A stretch of DNA of 64,000 nucleotides from the NCBI GenBank assembly GCA_963556195.1, contig OY744520.1, positions 10,016,991 to 10,080,990 on the forward strand, written 5' to 3'. The notes below the pieces were generated by a model. The model made no database searches. It was not told the DNA's origin and saw nothing but the letters and a program-made list of their open reading frames with translations. Position numbers and translations under genes: made by a program. Shown here piece by piece: positions 36,834 to 48,110 of this stretch (positions within the stretch are counted from its first letter, which is position 1; each line of letters begins with the position of its first letter). This DNA is from Sepiola atlantica. Lineage: Eukaryota > Mollusca > Cephalopoda > Sepiida > Sepiolidae.

Positions 36834-36837
<4 letters not shown>
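36323..36837. other. No gene; 13-bp triplication
   Basis: actggtataaa occurs three times at 36558-36595. The rest is not recognised. Confidence 0.5.

Positions 36838-36911
<74 letters not shown>
36838..36911. repeat. (TA)n array
   Basis: A perfect run about 90 bases 3' of the next ribozyme on the ribozyme strand. Confidence 0.95.
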
Positions 36912-36917
<6 letters not shown>

Positions 36918-36997
36918 CAGGAGTAAGGCTACCAACCTTTGTAAAAAGTTTTATTCAACATTTATTTATTATTTTGTTATTATATAATTTTCTAATT

Positions 36998-37042
36998 TTA
37001 TATAACGCGTTTCAAGCGGTGGTCCGCTCTCATCAGATATGT
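36998..37042 (-). ncRNA. Type I hammerhead ribozyme
   Basis: On the minus strand: stem I ATAT (five-prime side), core CTGATGA (plus TCATCAG 37030-37036), stem II GAGCGG/CCGCTT with loop ACCA (six pairs, one G-U), GAA (37011-37013), palindromic stem III ACGCGT (37005-37010), U at the cleavage position and returning ATAT. Stem III is too short for a good cis hairpin but is self-complementary, the arrangement known from dimeric hammerheads of Penelope-like elements. Stem I continues with an internal loop. Confidence 0.75.
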
Positions 37043-37059
37043 AAATCCATAGCTTCTCT

Positions 37060-37755
37060 GTTATATAGCATATGTGTCTTGTGAATAAAACATTGTTCTC
37101 AATACTTTCACAATACTGTTCCATTATTCAATTGAGAATAACATTAACCCTTATCCTCGAATGGCTTTTGGCCTTGGTAAGTGGTGATTCATTAGTATAA
37201 AAAATCCGTCACGGGGGGGTACATGAGAGGACCTTTCCAACTAAATTGCCATTTCGCAAATTATCCGATTAAGGAAGACACAACTGAAATATCGGATCAT
37301 TTTCACTAGAAGGTCATCTTGACACAATGATATTTGGGGATGGGTCACACTAATTAAGTTTCCGGAAAATTCCGAAAAATTATTCAGTTTTAACGTTCCC
37401 TTTTTGAGAGTTTATTTTTAATAGCTGTGTCAGACGTTTTGTTACTGAGGTTCAATTTTAGTGCGAATCAAACGTTGTACAAAAATTGCAACCAAAAAGA
37501 TTATAGGTTGAGTCTAATATATTGATCAGTGCTCTGTTACAAAACATTGGTATATACAAATGAATATAAATAAACAGATCAATCGGTGCTTTTATTTGGA
37601 ATTTACTTACCTACGCTTTTATTATATAGATATGTGTATGTATACCTGCTACTTAGTGCGGCATTCACCTTCGGCTTTCTCGGAAAGAGGAAGATTCTAG
37701 GAAATATTAGATTCACTAGCGGTCCCCAGTTGCACCTATATTCCGGTTAGGGAAA
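37060..37755. other. No gene recognised
   Basis: AT-rich sequence without long frames or repeats that I can name. Confidence 0.5.
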
Positions 37756-37756
37756 A

Positions 37757-40182
37757 TGACGACGTTAGTATTTCGTGGGAAGATGACGACGTTAGTATTT
37801 CGTGGGAAGATGACGACGTTAGTATTTCGTGGGAAGATGACGACGTTAATATTTCGTGGGAAGATGACGACGTTAGTATTTCGTGGGAAGATGACGACGT
37901 TAGTATTTCGTGGGAAGATGACGACGTTAGTATTTCGTGGGAAGATGACGACGTTAGTATTTCGTGGGAAGATGACGACGTTAGTATTTCGTGGGAAGAT
38001 AACGACGTTAATATTTCGTGGGAAGATGACGACGTTAGTATTTCGTGGGAAGATGACGACGTTAATATTTCGTGGGAAGATGACGACGTTAGTATTTCGT
38101 GGGAAGATGACGACGTTAGTATTTCGTGGGAAGATGACGACGTTAGTATTTCGTGGGAAGATGACGACGTTAGTATTTCGTGGGAAGATGACGACGTTAA
38201 TATTTCGTGGGAAGATGACGACGTTAGTATTTCGTGGGAAGATGACGACGTTAGTATTTCGTGGGAAGATGACGACGTTAGTATTTCGTGGGAAGATGAC
38301 GACGTTAGTATTTCGTGGGAAGATGACGACGTTAGTATTTCGTGGGAAGATGACGACATTAGTATTTCGTGGGAAGATGACGACGTTAGTATTTCGTGGG
38401 AAGATAACGACGTTAGTATTTCGTGGGAAGATGACGACGTTAGTATTTCGTGGGAAGATGACGACGTTAGTATTTCGTGGGAAGATGACGACGTTAGTAT
38501 TTCGTGGGAAGATGACGACGTTAATATTTCGTGGGAAGATGACGACGTTAGTATTTCGTGGGAAGATGACGACATTAGTATTTCGTGGGAAGATGACGAC
38601 GTTAGTATTTCGTGGGAAGATGACGACGTTAGTATTTCGTGGGAAGATGACGACGTTAGTATTTCGTGGGAAGATGACGACGTTAGTATTTCGTGGGAAG
38701 ATGACGACGTTAGTATTTCGTGGGAAGATGACGACGTTAGTATTTCGTGGGAAGATGACGACGTTAGTATTTCGTGGGAAGATGACGACGTTAGTATTTC
38801 GTGGGAAGATGACGACGTTAGTATTTCGTGGGAAGATGACGACGTTAGTATTTCGTGGGAAGATGACGACGTTAGTATTTCGTGGGAAGATGACGACGTT
38901 AGTATTTCGTGGGAAGATGAGAACGTTAGTATTTCGTGGGAATATGACGACGTTAGTATTTCGTGGGAAGATAACGACGTTAATATTTCGTGGGAAGATG
39001 ACGACGTTAGTATTTCGTGGGAAGATGACGACGTTAGTATTTCGTGGGAAGATGACGACGTTAGTATTTCGTGGGAAGATGACGACGTTAGTATTTCGTG
39101 GGAAAATGACGACGTTAGTATTTCGTGGGAAGATGACGACGTTAGTATTTCGTGGGAAGATGACGACGTTAGTATTTCGTGGGAAGATGACGACGTTAAT
39201 ATTTCGTGGGAAGATGACGACGTTAGTATTTCGTGGGAAGATGACGACGTTAGTATTTCGTGGGAAGATGACGACGTTAGTATTTCGTGGGAAGATGAGA
39301 ACGTCAGTATTTCGTGGGAAGATGACGACGTTAGTATTTCGTGGGAAGATGACGACATTAGTATTTCGTGGGAAGATGACGACGTTAGTATTTCGTGGGA
39401 AGATGACGACGTTAATATTTCGTGGGAAGATGACGACGTTAGTATTTCGTGGGAAGATGACGACGTTAGTATTTCGTGGGAAGATGACGACGTTAGTATT
39501 TCGTGGGAAGATGACGACGTTAGTATTTCGTTGGAAGATGACGACGTTAATATTTCGTGGGAAGATGACGACGTTAATATTTCGTGGGAAGATGACGACG
39601 TTAGTATTTCGTGGGAAGATGACGACGTTAGTATTTCGTGGGAAGATGACGACGTTAGTATTTCGTGGGAAGATGACGACGTTAGTATTTCGTGGGAAGA
39701 TGACGACATTAGTATTTCGTGGGAAGATGACGACGTTAGTATTTCGTGGGAAGATGACGACGTTAGTATTTCGTGGGAAGATGACGACGTTAGTATTTCG
39801 TGGGAAGATGACGACGTTAGTATTTCGTGGGAAGATGACGACGTTAGTATTTCGTGGGAAGACGACGACGTTAGTATTTCGTGGGAAGATGACGACGTTA
39901 GTATTTCGTGGGAAGATGACGACGTTAGTATTTTGTGGGAAGATGACGACGTTAATATTTCGTGGGAAGATGACGTTAGTATTTCGTGGGAAGATGACGA
40001 CGTTAGTATTTCGTGGGAAGATGACGACGTTAGTATTTCGTGGGAAGATGACGACGTTAGTATTTCGTGGGAAGATGACGACGTTAATATTTCGTGGGAA
40101 GATGACGACGTTAGTATTTCGTGGGAAGATGACGACGTTAGTATTTCGTGGGAAGATGACGACGTTAGTATTTCGTGGGAAG
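37757..40182. repeat. 27-bp minisatellite, about 90 copies
   Basis: The unit is gatgacgacgttagtatttc then gtgggaa. Variants are few: agtatt/aatatt, gacgac/aacgac, gagaac, and one unit short by three bases near 39970. Because 27 is a multiple of three and the unit has no stop in several frames, frames above 800 codons run on both strands; none looks like a real gene. The last unit runs straight into a 5S-derived copy. Confidence 0.97.
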
Positions 40183-40195
40183 GTGTGGTCGTCAC

Positions 40196-40292
40196 CCCAC
40201 AACACCCATATGATACTGACCAGGCTCAATGCTACTTAACTTCGCTGATCTAACGATAACCCAGTATGTCAACGTGATCATACCATATATTA
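40196..40292 (-). pseudogene. 5S rRNA-derived copy with an internal deletion
   Basis: The minus strand reads tggtatgatcacgttgacat, gatcagcgaagttaagtagc and attgagcctggtcagtat, then skips the box C to loop E region and ends gggtgttgtgg. Its 3' flank is the 27-bp array. Confidence 0.75.
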
Positions 40293-41535
40293 TGTGTATA
40301 TGCCTTATATTATGTGTATGTGTATGTGTATCTGCTAACGCCTTATATTGTTACATAGCCCCCGCTTGGGTCGCGGCAGTTCTTGTTTTGTGTACTCGTC
40401 CCGGGACGGGCCGTGGCAGTTGTCGTTTAAACACTCGACATTTTTTTAACACCAAAAATCATATAGTTTGCATACCTCTAAATTTCTCGCACCCTCAATC
40501 TTTTCTCCCCGCGTGGAGGGGTACGTCGTCTAGTGGTTGAATTATTTCTTCTTTCTTTCTGCCGTGAACCTCGCCGCTGTAACACAAAAGCTCCATGACC
40601 GACCCAGAAGATAAACAATCTGTTAACCTTAATTTCTGTTTCATTTCAGGCGTTAGTTATCTATCGGCTTGGAGATATTCACCAACGTCGAGAGAGAGAG
40701 AGAGAGCAAATTACTGCTTTCGTAATTACGTATCAATTAAGTCCTTAACCATTCGTGGAGGGGGGGGAAGAGATCGTTTGCCTGGATTTTCTTAGGGAAT
40801 TAATTCCCTTAATTATGTTGCAGCCTACATCATAAAAATCACGTCTGATAGGCTCGCCTCCAAAACCCAGACTGCAAAAACTCTCAGCTTCTCAAGAAGA
40901 AGGAGTGACGTCATGGATACACACGTGCGACACTCATGCGCAAACATTTCCGTCACTCATGTTTTCTGACCTCTTGACCCGGTGCTCGTCAACCTTCGCT
41001 CTGACAACACCTGTGAGCTCCAACCGTGAGAACAGCCCTATTCTGCACCCGATTTCACGGGTCCATCCGCACTAATTCGCGCAAGTCAAACCAACGATTT
41101 CCAACAGATACGCCCACCTCAAGATGCGTACGTTCCCACAGGGCCATTATCCAATAATATTATATATATGTGTAGATGTATGTGTATATGCACGATATTA
41201 TGTGTACTGTGTTTTTTATGAAGGATGACGATCGTGTTATGTCCAGAGGAAGATAACGCGAATAAAATCAGGTCTTATTGTTGTATAGTGTCTTCATCCT
41301 TCATCGAGGCTCAATATGAAGACTTACTTGAAACGCTCTTGTAGTTCGTGAGATGAATAAATGAATGTTGGTCGGTGTTTGGTTTTATTCTGCCGGGCGG
41401 AACACGACCAGTTGCGATTCTCCACAGGGCTATGATCATGTAGCTGGACTGTTAGTTCTCAAATTGGATAAATCTAAGACATTTATACCCCAAATCTATA
41501 CATTTTTTTAATACCTTAGGCGCAATCTTCAGGAC
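40293..41535. other. No gene recognised
   Basis: Contains a small internal repeat (gtcgcggcagtt / gccgtggcagtt, 40371-40425) and a tRNA box-A-like gtctagtggttgaa at 40531 without a matching box B. Nothing codes convincingly. Confidence 0.45.
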
Positions 41536-41771
41536 AGGGAGAGAGAGAAAGAGAGAAAGAGAGAGAGAGAGAAAGAGAGAAAGAGAGAGATAGAGAGAGA
41601 AAGAAAGAGAGAGGGAAAGAGAGAGAGATAGAGAGAGAAAGAGAGAGGGAAAGAGAGAGAAAGAGAGAGAAAGATAGCTAGAGAGAAATAGAGAGATAGA
41701 GAAAGAGAGAAAGAGAGAGAGAAAGATAGAGAGAGAAAGAGAGAGAGAAATAGAGAGGTAGAGAGAGAAAG

Positions 41772-41802
<31 letters not shown>

Positions 41803-41861
41803 AAAAGTAAGAGAGATAGAGAGAGACAGAGAGGGAAAGAGAGAGAGAAAGTGAGAGAGAA

Positions 41862-41892
<31 letters not shown>

Positions 41893-41912
41893 AAGGGAGA
41901 GAGAGAGAGAGA
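41536..41912. repeat. GA-rich purine tract, about 375 bp
   Basis: gagagagaaagagag units, with TA units at 41773-41785. The opposite strand gives Ser/Leu-rich artefact frames. Confidence 0.95.
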
Positions 41913-42186
41913 CTTATAAGTATGACGAGAAAATGTGAAAAAAAGTATACAGGGCTTGACATAGATCTCGCTGAAGAGAATTACTTCACTACATATCAAA
42001 ATAAAAATAGCTCAGCAAACTTTTATATATAACTGGCATGGTTACCCGGCGTCGCACTGGGGTGGAATTTGCGTAAATTACGTAGATTACAGAAAAATAC
42101 AAGTAAAACTAACCCCTAACCAGTTTAATAATGTAATTTGAAATGCTTAAGTTTATTTTAGGACAAAATCAGAGTAAACATACTTA

Positions 42187-42258
42187 TGTCCCGGGTGAGG
42201 TTCGAACTCACAACCTATGCCCGTAAGTACAGTGAACAAACAATTGAGCTATCGGAGC
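42187..42258 (-). mobile_element. tRNA-derived SINE head
   Basis: The minus strand is 72 bases with box A-like tagctcaattg, a perfect T-arm gtgag-ttcgaac-ctcac and box B gttcgaacc. The acceptor pairs at about 5 of 7 and the D and anticodon stems are broken, so it is a SINE head or pseudogene rather than a tRNA. 42028-42060 just upstream has the tggttacccggcgtcgc motif. Confidence 0.55.
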
Positions 42259-42762
42259 AATTAGAAAACTACATAAACCAGGACGGATGTTAGGCTGCAT
42301 GCGAGACTGACCACTGATAACAGACCGACTTCAGTTTATTTATATATTACTGTTATATATGACTATACTTATTGCATTCATATTTTTATCTTTATTTTTT
42401 TTGTTAGTTATGATATTCCGTAAATAGCTTAAATATGTCATTATTGAAAAATGTTTCCTTAAAGAATCCACTTTGAATTAGCCAATGAAAACATTTACTA
42501 CCGGTGAATATCGAAAAGATTTTCTGTCACTTAATTTGTTCTCGGTGTTATGAATGACAATAAGTGTACAAGTTCCCCGACTTAAGACTAATGTAAAGTT
42601 AAATATCGATCACGATCAAATATTAAAATCGGTCGGAAGTAAAATATTAATTTTTTAACAACATATACCAAATAGATTTAATTATGTACCTTATATTTAA
42701 AAAAAACTATTAATAACAAAAATACGAGGGGAAACTGGTTCTACTCTATCTATAAGATGTAG

Positions 42763-42990
42763 TTAAATGAAAGTGACGAGATATAATGGTTACATGCGTG
42801 GACTGTGAGCCCGGCGTGCCGGGTTCGAGTTCTTTTGTAGCTATTGAATGATTTTCACTAATACTCTTGAGTAAGCTGGTCATCCATATATCCCGCCCCA
42901 GCTATGGATGAAATAATAGGGTAGGCTGGATTTTCAAGCTTTAGTTGAATAACCAATCTAGGAGAAGGAAAACTCCAACATAACATCAGT
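42763..42990 (+). mobile_element. tRNA-derived SINE-like repeat
   Basis: A box A-like tataatggttacatgcgtgg and box B gggttcgagttc are spaced as in tRNA genes. They are followed by a body without a frame (cccgccccagctatggatga). 42259-42762 between the two tRNA-like heads is AT-rich and unrecognised. Confidence 0.5.
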
Positions 42991-43212
42991 CTTCTCTGCT
43001 TATCCCGGCATTGTTTCCGAGATTTCTCCTTCCACTGGACTCAAGCGATTGCACAACTCTTATTTCACTATTGGCTTCCCACGCAGGCACTCTTACAGGG
43101 GATATCCATTGTTTCTTGAAACTGAAAGGAAGCCTTTATATAGTTAAGTAATTATATTCGCCAAGATCTTTGGCCAATTCTGTACTTCTTTTTTATAAGT
43201 AAACAGTTAATT

Positions 43213-43443
43213 GCTTTATTTATGAACTGTTTTACGCTACGAAAAATAAAGCAAAGGTTTTATGAAGTAAAAAGTGCTTCAATATTTCAAATCAAACGAA
43301 TCAACAAATGTTGTTTATATGAAAAGAAACAAAAGTCGTTGTTTCGTTTGATTTGAAAATATTATCTACGAAGCACTTTTTTACTTCATAAAACCATGTG
43401 GAACTTTTGCTTTCTTTCGTAGCGAACAATTCATAAATAAAAC
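43213..43443. mobile_element. Fold-back (inverted repeat) element, about 230 bp
   Basis: 43213-43309 and 43345-43443 are inverted copies: ggttttatgaagtaaaaagt on the left mirrors acttttttacttcataaaac on the right, and tttatttatgaactgtt mirrors aacaattcataaataaa. The centre is about 35 bases. A MITE is possible; no target duplication is obvious. Confidence 0.7.
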
Positions 43444-44024
43444 TGATCTGTATTTTCAATATTCGAATTAATGTGTAGACGAACTAAAAGGGGTATCTTT
43501 TTACCTCAATAACAAAAAGAAAAGACAAGAAAAGCCCCCCTCCAACTGGATGTAGTAAAAAAAACAACAACGTTTTATTACTTACTCGAGAGGATGGAAT
43601 TTATTCATATCATTGACTATTTGCATAAAAAGTTCGTTTTCCTTATATTTTCACCTCCAACTCACACGGATAGTTGACTGCCATTCCGCGATGCGTTCCA
43701 CAGTAGTGTTTATTTTGCATTTTGTACAAATGCCAGAAATATTCAATGGTTAGAGTGTTTGCCCCAAAGCCCTGATCGATAAAATTGGCCCCTGTATCCT
43801 ATCCCTAACCCGACACATTTCTAGACAGGACATAAAAAATAGATCAAGAGCGTGTTCGCGACTGCGCATGAGTGGCAGTCTATTTTTGTTTGCAAATCTG
43901 ATTTTTCCAATAGTGTCGGGCCCATTTTACAAAAGATCAAATGGATGAATCCTAAATCAGTTTTTTTTTTATCTTAATCGGACATTTTAACTACGAAACG
44001 GAAGTAGAACTAAATCTATCATAT
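43444..44024. other. No gene recognised
   Basis: Mixed AT-rich sequence. Confidence 0.5.
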
Positions 44025-44030
44025 TTGCAG

Positions 44031-44310
44031 AAATTTTCCCGCCAAAAGTGAAATAAATAAATCAGAAATTTTCCCGCCAAAAGTAAAATAAATAAATCAG
44101 AACATTTCCCGCCAAAAGTAAAATAAATAAATCAAAAATTTTCCCGCCAAAAGTAAAATAAATAAATCAGAAATTTTCCCGCCAAAAGTAAAATAAATAA
44201 ATCAGAAATTTTCCCGCCAGAAGTAAAATAAATCAGAAATTTTCCCGCCAAAAGTAAAATAAATAAATCAAATTTTCCCGCCAAAAGTAAAATAAATAAA
44301 TCAGAAATCG
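44031..44310. repeat. 35-bp minisatellite, 8 copies, each with an E2F-like site
   Basis: The unit reads aaattttcccgccaaaagta then aaataaataaatcag. Seven units carry TTTCCCGCCAAAA, a perfect fit to the E2F consensus TTTSSCGCSAAA; one has CCAGAA. Binding is a prediction from the motif only. Confidence 0.9.
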
Positions 44311-44789
44311 TAATTTTGTGAAGTTAAAAATAAATATTTTCTTTTGTTTATTTTCATGTCGGAGTGGGGGTCTTTTACCCTGAACAAAGCGTTCTTAAGA
44401 TGCGTCCATTCAATTTGCGCGTTTAATGATGAAAGTGCTAGTGCAAAAGTAAGCGTGACATACCTACGAAAATCCATATGTCAAACGACAGATAAACGAA
44501 AATGCCATTTCGAACTTCTGGCAACCTAGTGGCTGACTTAACAACACCAAAACCCTTCCTCGTCGGGATGAGGTATGGTTCTGCTCCAGTGGAGTGCAGA
44601 GGGGATGAGGCGGTGAGCCCCGGGCATCCATGTTATGGGGGGAAATAATCTCCCTTCTTCATCATATTTCTCAGTATTAGAACTTCCACGTTAGTCTTTG
44701 GAGCGTACACTCAAAAGGTTGACCCCGACCATCATGAGGACATCATTAGACCTCTGCACTCTACTGTTTGGCTGAGTCCTCGAAGGACA

Positions 44790-44945
44790 ACCCCAAGACA
44801 ATACTTACTCCTTCACTTAAAGCGCCACTACCGGGGAATACAAACGGGTTCGTTCTCAGCTATTTTTTGTATCCGACCAGAGTGGGGGCTGTTTTTCTCC
44901 ACCTTCTGGTCTTGTGTCACATCTTGGTGCTGTGGGTTAGGATTA
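44790..44945 (+). mobile_element. Second SINE-like family, partial copy
   Basis: Shares gcgccactaccggggaata, gaccagagtgggggct and cttgtgtcacatctt with 32691-33064. 44311-44789 has no recognised gene. Confidence 0.55.
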
Positions 44946-44949
44946 AAGT

Positions 44950-45236
44950 TAAAAAGCAATTAAATACAAAGCAATTAAACGCAAAGCAATTAAATGCAAA
45001 GCTATTAAATGCAAATCAATTAAATTCAAATCAATTAAATTCAAAGCAATTAAATACAAAGCAATTAAATGCAAAGCAATTAAATGCAAAGCTATTAAAT
45101 GCAAATCAATTAAATTCAAATCAATTAAATTCAAAGCAATTAAATACAAAGCAATTAAATGCAAAGCAATTAAATTCAAAACAATTAAATTCAAAGCAAT
45201 TAAATTCAAAGCAATTAAATGCAAACTTAATGACTT
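44950..45236. repeat. 15-bp minisatellite with 90-bp higher-order unit
   Basis: The unit is aaagcaattaaatgc. Six variant units (read through their codons as KQLNT, KQLNA, KQLNA, KLLNA, NQLNS, NQLNS) form a block that occurs twice in a row, then degenerates. It is open in frame only because 15 is a multiple of three. Confidence 0.92.
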
Positions 45237-45445
45237 AATGAATGGACCATAAAACAATTTCTCCGAAGTTCAATAGAAACAAAAATATGAAATCAGATTT
45301 TCGGATTTCGGATCTTTTCCGTATAATGCCCACCACTAATGGACATTTTGTTTCGGCCAATATCACTTTTCCTCTATATTTTATTTATGCATTAACTGTA
45401 ACTACTCGGCGTTGTCCGGAATTCATAGGTTACACATTTTAAAAT

Positions 45446-45575
<130 letters not shown>

Positions 45576-45916
45576 TATTTAATTATTAAATCCTAATTAT
45601 ATATTGAATATTTAATTATCAAATTATAATTATCGGCCCCCATAAAGTGGAAGTCACTTTGTCTTGGAATAATTGATTGTTTCATTTCAAGGAGTAATAC
45701 AAATGTTCCCTCCCTTAATTGAATTCTCTTAGGGACAATTTAAATGTACTGATAAATGCAGTATTTACATTTCTCATTCACGTAGCTGGTTCGTTGGACG
45801 CTGTCAGTCCCAAGGTCTAAAGTTTGATCTCTGCAGTCAGTGGATTAGTTTATAGCCACTTTAATCAGTTTGTAAAAGCCGAAACAAACGATTGTCTGTG
45901 GATATAAAATATTTAA

Positions 45917-45923
<7 letters not shown>

Positions 45924-45975
<52 letters not shown>
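45924..45975. repeat. (TA)n array
   Basis: Left border of a duplicated block that leads to the next ribozyme unit. Confidence 0.95.
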
Positions 45976-45978
<3 letters not shown>

Positions 45979-46285
45979 TGTGTAGTATTAACATAGCATG
46001 ACGTCAACAAAGTGAGGTAATGGAGCTTTAATAAAGGGAGATAATGACTGGATCCTTTCTATTCTGGTAGATTTTAACACAAGACGTCCGGCTTGACCTT
46101 TTCTTCAGTTGTCGAGCAGGAACGTCGCCTCGATATGAAGCGAGATTTACAATTGAAAACACAATTCGTCTTTTTCAGGGTAAAGTTTAAGGCGTCGGCC
46201 TGCGATATATTCAAGCTAACACATGAAAAGACGCCATCATTATATGCACACACGGACACACATATATGATGGCTGCAAACTTCTG

Positions 46286-46289
<4 letters not shown>

Positions 46290-46337
<48 letters not shown>

Positions 46338-46616
46338 ATAGATGAGCACTGTAAGTGTAGTATTAACACAGCATGACGTCGCTAGCTATAAATGCATCAT
46401 TTCTTTCACTAAGTTGAACGCTCTTATGACGTCAAGCGACCGAAATAAGTGTTAACATTATCACTGTTTATTCTAGATGTCGGGATTAGAGTTGTAAAAT
46501 ACTCGGAATCCGGGGTTTCAAATCGCGTGATCAGTAGTGAATAGTTATATCTCTATGCTGATGAGTCCCGATTATAAAGGACGAAACGTATACGTACATT
46601 GATAATACACAAACCA

Positions 46617-46684
<68 letters not shown>
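46290..46684 (+). mobile_element. Ribozyme-bearing unit between two TA arrays
   Basis: TA 46290-46331, a 288-bp unit and TA 46620-46684. The unit begins with gtgtagtattaacacagcat and gacgtc, which also follow the TA array at 45975, and ends with the hammerhead about 20 bases before the right TA array. There is no frame. It fits a short non-autonomous element whose transcripts are cut by the ribozyme. Confidence 0.5.
46552..46602 (+). ncRNA. Type I hammerhead ribozyme
   Basis: The core CTGATGA is 46558-46564, stem II GTCC/GGAC 46565-46568 with 46579-46582, GAA 46583-46585, stem III the palindrome ACGTATACGT (46586-46595), A46596 at the predicted cleavage position. Stem I pairs ATG (46555-46557) with CAT (46597-46599), then a U-U mismatch, then CT/GA pairs. 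All core positions are canonical. The stem III loop is TATA in cis, or it pairs fully in a dimer. Confidence 0.85.
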
Positions 46685-46688
<4 letters not shown>

Positions 46689-47859
46689 TACACGGGTTTA
46701 TTTTATTACTATTACTGTAAGTTTCGTCAGTTTTTGCCACTCCTCTGGTAGTTTTTAATTGGCTTACTGCTTTTAAATTGTTTCCCTTAACCATTAATAG
46801 AACCTGGTTTTTATTTAGTCGTTGACAGGTTGTGCCATGTTATCTTCAATGTATACGCGTATGTCATTGTGTCTGTATATGTGTGCATGTACATGTGTGT
46901 CTGGCTGAGGGATGTAACGTTTGACGGATGTATGCCATGTGTCTGTTTCTGTGTTGTTGGTATATTCAGTTTAAGTATAGACTTTGAATATTGTGCAAAA
47001 TGGCTGACGGGGTGATGTGACAGCTTTGACTTATACGAGTTGTGTGTGTATCGGGGAGGAGATCGTTCGGAGGCATTTTTCACATGTTGATCTCCTGTTT
47101 AGCATGTTTGTGCAGCCAGAGAGTGCAGTGCTGTGATATGTTGTCATAGGCTGGTACTGATCCGATAATTTTCCAGCTGATTTTGGAGTTGATATTTTTT
47201 TCTTTAGCTCCCATATGTACCCCATTAGTGTTGTGTTGGAATATCTTTCGTGCATAAATGAGAGTGTACGTCTAAATAGTCTATCTTTTTGCTAGTAGTG
47301 AACATTATTTTTTTTATTATAACGACACGTTGTTTCTTTCCAGTTGGTGTTTTGGTATTGTTATGTTTTTGTTATGTTTTATTATTTGTAGTATGTTTAG
47401 TGTATAAGAGTAGCTACTTTTCAGGTTATTTTTATTAAATATTTTAGAAAGTTTGTTTGATTTGTGGAATGTTTTATTACTAGTTTGAGGAATGATTTGT
47501 CGATGTTAGCGCTAGTATTTATATTATATGGTGGTTAAACCAGGTGATTTATCTATTTATTTTTGTAAGTTTTGGTTTTGGTGGTGTACACTACATTTTA
47601 ATACGTTGTTGTACAGTGTTGTCTTCTATTAAAATACTAATATTAAAAGGAACGCCTGAGAGTCTAATACTGATGCCTTTGTATAGAGACGTTTCATTCT
47701 TTTTCTTAAATGATTCGAATTTTCAGTTATTCAAATTATGGGTTATGTATATGAAGTCTATCTGCTTTAAGTTAGTCTTAATTTCTATTGAGAACAACAT
47801 TGTCTTGATTATGAATGTTCTGGGTTATCAATGATCGACTTTTGTCTGTTTCTTTTTTG
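46685..47859. other. No gene recognised
   Basis: T-rich sequence with frames up to 96 codons but no familiar motif. Confidence 0.5.
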
Positions 47860-48110
47860 TAATCTTATTAGAATGAGATCGTTGTGTCTTTTTAGCCTCT
47901 GATTCTAGCTAGTTTATATAGTATAAGAATACCGACCAGTTCTCAGATCTTGCTTCTGTTGTCGTAATCGCCAATGGTAACGCCGTAAGACCTGCTGTTG
48001 TATTTCTTCATCCAAGCTGTGTTGTCAACGAGTAATAAACGCAGCAGTGTTTAATTGTCTATTTTTCATGTCGCGAGTTGTATTGCCCCAACAAGAAATT
48101 TGACGACAAC
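47860..48110 (+). other. Possible solo LTR remnant
   Basis: gagtaataaacgcagcagtg carries a polyadenylation-like signal, and ttgccccaacaagaaatttg acgacaactc resembles the LTR-end and primer-site region of Gypsy/BEL-type elements. No partner LTR or pol is nearby. 48111-48960 is otherwise unrecognised. Confidence 0.25.

Noticed and set aside
37716..40239. Frames of 819-837 codons on both strands
   Set aside because: They are the 27-bp array read in frame; repeats of a multiple of three without stops give open frames in any strand. No signal, domain or codon pattern supports a gene.
40525..40550. tRNA gene
   Set aside because: Box A-like sequence without a box B at the right distance and no cloverleaf.
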